Shown here piece by piece: positions 50,784 through 53,053 of a DNA stretch of 53,053 nucleotides. A model generated the notes under the pieces. It searched no databases. It saw only the letters and a program-made list of their open reading frames with translations, and had not been told where the DNA came from. The position numbers were made by a program, and so were the translations under genes. How positions within the stretch are numbered: the first letter of the stretch is position 1; each line of letters starts with the position of its first letter. Source of the DNA: Cyclobacteriaceae bacterium (GTDB taxonomy: Bacteria; Bacteroidota; Bacteroidia; Cytophagales; Cyclobacteriaceae); contig JAHBUB010000025.1 in assembly GCA_019638285.1 (NCBI GenBank), positions 1-53,053 of the forward strand, read 5' to 3'.

Positions 50784-52721
50784 CTAAAATGGCGGCTTGC
50801 TCTCCTGCTCAAAATAGGAAGCAAACACTTCAAGGTCCATGGCGCCCTGATCTCCGGCCCCGTGTCTCCGTACTGATACCTTGCGATCTTCTACCTCCTT
50901 CTCCCCTACAATGAGCATAAAAGGCACCTTTTTCATCTCTGCATCCCTTATTTTTCGCCCTATCTTTTCATCCCTATCATCTGTAAACCCTCTGATATCC
51001 CTGTTCCTGAGCTCCTCGATCACCTCGTGCGCATAGTCGTTGAACCGCTCGGATATTGGCAGTACAGCAATCTGATCAGGCGAGAGCCACAACGGGAAGT
51101 TACCCGCACAATGCTCAATCAAAATAGCTACAAACCGCTCCAGAGAGCCAAAAGGCGCTCGGTGAATCATCACTGGTGTGTGCTTCTGGTTGTCGGAGCC
51201 TGTATATTCCAATTCAAAGCGCTGTGGAAGCTGGTAATCTACCTGTATGGTGCCCAACTGCCAATTGCGTCCTAAGGCATCCTTTACCATAAAATCCAAT
51301 TTAGGTCCATAAAAGGCAGCCTCGCCTTTAACTGCAACCGTCTCTAAACCACGCTCATCTGCAGCTTCCTGTATTTCTCTTTCAGCCCTATCCCACAATT
51401 CATCATCACCAATATATTTTTCCCTATTGGCCGGGTCTCTTAGGGAGACTTGCGCGGTATAATTTTCAAAACCCAAAGATTTGAACACATGAAATACCAA
51501 ATCTATCACTTTAATAAACTCTTCTTTCACCTGATCTGGTCTGCAAAAGATGTGAGCATCATCCTGAGTGAATCCACGCACGCGTGTTAAGCCATGAAGC
51601 TCACCACTTTGTTCATAGCGGTATACGGTTCCAAACTCCGCATAACGAATAGGCAGGTCTTTGTAAGACCTGGGTTTGGTTTTGTATATCTCGCAGTGAT
51701 GCGGACAGTTCATTGGCTTCAGCAAAAACTCTTCGCTTGCATCCGGTGTATGAATGGGTTGGAATGAATCCTTCCCATACTTTTCATAGTGCCCAGAAGT
51801 GACGTACAGTTGCTTACTGCCAATATGAGGTGTCACCACTGGATCATATCCAGCTTTCACCTGTGCTTTTCGCATAAATTGCTCCAATCGCTCTCGCAGG
51901 ATAGTCCCTTTTGGTAACCATAAAGGAAGGCCCATGCCTACCTTTTCAGAAAAGGCAAACAACTCCAATTCGCGACCTAGTTTCCGATGGTCTCGTTTCT
52001 TTGCTTCCTCCAGCAGAGTAAGGTATTCTTCCAACTCCTTTTGCTTGGGAAAAGTGATACCATAAATCCTGGTGAGCATTTTATTCTTTTCGTTGCCCCG
52101 CCAGTAAGCACCAGCAACACTCAAAAGCTTTATTGCTTTGATTACATCGGTTGATGGAACATGTGGGCCACGGCATAGGTCAGTAAAGTTACCTTGCTCA
52201 TAAAAAGTGATTGAGCCATCTTCCAAACCGTCAATTAGCTCCAGCTTATATTCATCCCCTTTCTTCTTAAAGAAGGAAATTGCATCTGCTTTTGATACTT
52301 CTCTTCGAGTGAACGTGTTTGCCTGGCGAGCCAACTCGATCATCTTCTTTTCCACTACCAATAGCTCATCATCCCCAAATGGGCGATCACCTAAGTCCAC
52401 ATCGTAGTAAAAACCATTTTCAATAGGTGGCCCAATGCCAAATTTTACTCCTGGGTAAAGTGCCTCTAAGGCTTCCGCCAATAAGTGGGCAGACGAGTGC
52501 CAGAAAGCATATTTTCCTCCTTTATCTTTCCATGTAAAAATCTTTATTTCAGCATCCGTTTCAATTGCTCTGTCCAGATCCCAAATCTCACCGTTTACCT
52601 CTACGGATAAAGCATTTCGGGCAAGTCCCTCGCTGATACTTTTTGCAATTTCAATACCTTTTACTCCCCTTGGAAACTCTTTGGAGGAACCATCGGGTAA
52701 TGTTATTTTAACAACACTCAT
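50784..52721 (-). CDS. thrS: Threonine-tRNA ligase
   Basis: Class II aminoacyl-tRNA synthetase charging tRNA-Thr, 645 aa from the ATG at 52721. Domains in order: TGS (residues 1-60, [16 protein letters not shown]), tRNA_SAD editing domain with the [14 protein letters not shown] motif (near 72), catalytic core with motif 2 ([26 protein letters not shown]), the zinc Cys in [13 protein letters not shown], motif 3 [12 protein letters not shown], and the C-terminal anticodon-binding domain ([23 protein letters not shown], then FMLIVGEKE). The TTG one codon upstream is not needed. It heads the infC-rpmI-rplT run. Confidence 0.97.
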   Translation of the reverse strand: MSVVKITLPDGSSKEFPRGVKGIEIAKSISEGLARNALSVEVNGEIWDLDRAIETDAEIKIFTWKDKGGKYAFWHSSAHLLAEALEALYPGVKFGIGPPIENGFYYDVDLGDRPFGDDELLVVEKKMIELARQANTFTRREVSKADAISFFKKKGDEYKLELIDGLEDGSITFYEQGNFTDLCRGPHVPSTDVIKAIKLLSVAGAYWRGNEKNKMLTRIYGITFPKQKELEEYLTLLEEAKKRDHRKLGRELELFAFSEKVGMGLPLWLPKGTILRERLEQFMRKAQVKAGYDPVVTPHIGSKQLYVTSGHYEKYGKDSFQPIHTPDASEEFLLKPMNCPHHCEIYKTKPRSYKDLPIRYAEFGTVYRYEQSGELHGLTRVRGFTQDDAHIFCRPDQVKEEFIKVIDLVFHVFKSLGFENYTAQVSLRDPANREKYIGDDELWDRAEREIQEAADERGLETVAVKGEAAFYGPKLDFMVKDALGRNWQLGTIQVDYQLPQRFELEYTGSDNQKHTPVMIHRAPFGSLERFVAILIEHCAGNFPLWLSPDQIAVLPISERFNDYAHEVIEELRNRDIRGFTDDRDEKIGRKIRDAEMKKVPFMLIVGEKEVEDRKVSVRRHGAGDQGAMDLEVFASYFEQESKPPF

Positions 52722-52799
52722 CAAATTCTAGATTAAGAATGCAAATATGAGGTTTTCTGGGCTCTTAACCACCCTAGGAAGAGAAAAACGGGTATGATT

Positions 52800-53053
52800 C
52801 TAGAGTTGCAACTGGGCGGTGAAAAGAATGCCAAACTTTCGCGCATTTGGGTTGTCCAGATAAGAAACCCGGTGAACGAAATCAACACGGAATATCTTAA
52901 AGATGTTTTCTACTCCATAGCCCAACTCGATATACGGCTTCCCGTCCTTAAAAAACCCAACAGGCAATGCTGCTTCACCTGTGGGTGTAAATTGAGAAAT
53001 TAAATCTTTGTTGGATTGACGCATGCCACCAAAAATCACATTCGATGTAGCCA
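52800..53053 (-). CDS. C-terminal fragment of an outer-membrane protein, DUF5686-like
   Basis: Only the last 84 residues lie in the window; the start is beyond the right edge. The frame is open to the edge (upstream residues ATSNVIFGG), so no start should be placed here. The sequence PYIELGYGVENIFKIFRVDFVHRVSYLDNPNARKF, given here in part, and the aromatic-terminated strand ILFTAQLQL are typical of the last beta strands of DUF5686 proteins of Bacteroidota, which combine a carboxypeptidase-like domain with a barrel. Function is unknown. It lies 76 bases upstream of thrS on the same strand. Confidence 0.7.
   Translation of the reverse strand, partial: ATSNVIFGGMRQSNKDLISQFTPTGEAALPVGFFKDGKPYIELGYGVENIFKIFRVDFVHRVSYLDNPNARKFGILFTAQLQL

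Noticed and set aside
1-53053. Search for tRNA, rRNA, insertion sequences, integrases and phage genes
   Set aside because: No GGTTCGA-type T-arm with matching acceptor stem, no transposase or integrase motif and no att-like direct repeats were found by eye.

Overview
The window is a contiguous piece of a Bacteroidota chromosome, most likely Cytophagales (Cyclobacteriaceae- or Fulvivirga-like). The reasons are the SusC/CirA-type TonB receptor with an N-terminal carboxypeptidase-like domain, a LytS/LytTR pair next to a LiaF-like protein, DUF4136, DUF6952, DUF5686 and DUF4288 families, several start regions preceded by the TAnnTTTG -7 box typical of this phylum, and few Shine-Dalgarno sequences. 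No rRNA, tRNA, insertion sequence, prophage or CRISPR array was seen. Forty-nine coding loci are annotated; the first and last are cut by the window edges and one is frameshifted.

Region 1 (1-6413, minus strand) is a haem-type iron uptake locus: TonB receptor (one-base frameshift at an A4/T4 run), HmuT-like lipoprotein, HmuU-like permease and HmuV-like ATPase, with a small membrane protein of unknown function upstream. Region 2 (6950-13532, plus) is the most unusual part: five tandem paralogous Tat-exported M24 metallopeptidase-like proteins of about 428 aa in one probable operon. The first has a signal-peptidase-I-type leader and the other four have a lipobox; copies 2 and 4 share a 421-bp identical tract. 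A 34-nt perfect palindrome ends the array. Region 3 (13629-20542) holds a Ste24-type M48 protease, a DUF4136 lipoprotein, a ceramidase-family enzyme and a large BNR/VPS10-like beta-propeller protein.

Region 4 (20652-27547) has DNA polymerase IV, two tandem membrane-anchored alpha/beta hydrolases, a long-chain acyl-CoA synthetase, and a convergent egtB-egtD pair for ergothioneine-type thiol-histidine synthesis. Region 5 (27711-31261, minus) contains an LPP20-like lipoprotein and a tightly overlapping operon LiaF-like / DUF4288 / LytS kinase / LytTR regulator with a well-formed promoter. Region 6 (31472-39957) combines a peroxiredoxin-thioredoxin-DUF6952 operon with three secreted amidohydrolase-family proteins, several of whose metal sites are degenerate.

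Region 7 (40153-48829) is mostly single genes: DUF1003, CbpA-CbpM, a YdjM-like membrane protein, a lipoprotein MsrB, a class II glutamine amidotransferase, L-2-hydroxyglutarate oxidase, RidA, a MoeB/ThiF-rhodanese fusion and a sodium:solute symporter. Region 8 (49150-52721, minus) is the conserved thrS-infC-rpmI-rplT translation cluster with structured leaders, followed at the right edge by the C-terminus of a DUF5686-like outer-membrane protein.

Taken together, the window is chromosomal rather than island-like. It is rich in cell-envelope enzymes (peptidases, amidohydrolases, lipoproteins) and thiol/redox functions (peroxiredoxin, thioredoxin, MsrB, EgtB/D). The best candidate for something undescribed is the five-copy Tat-M24 array.
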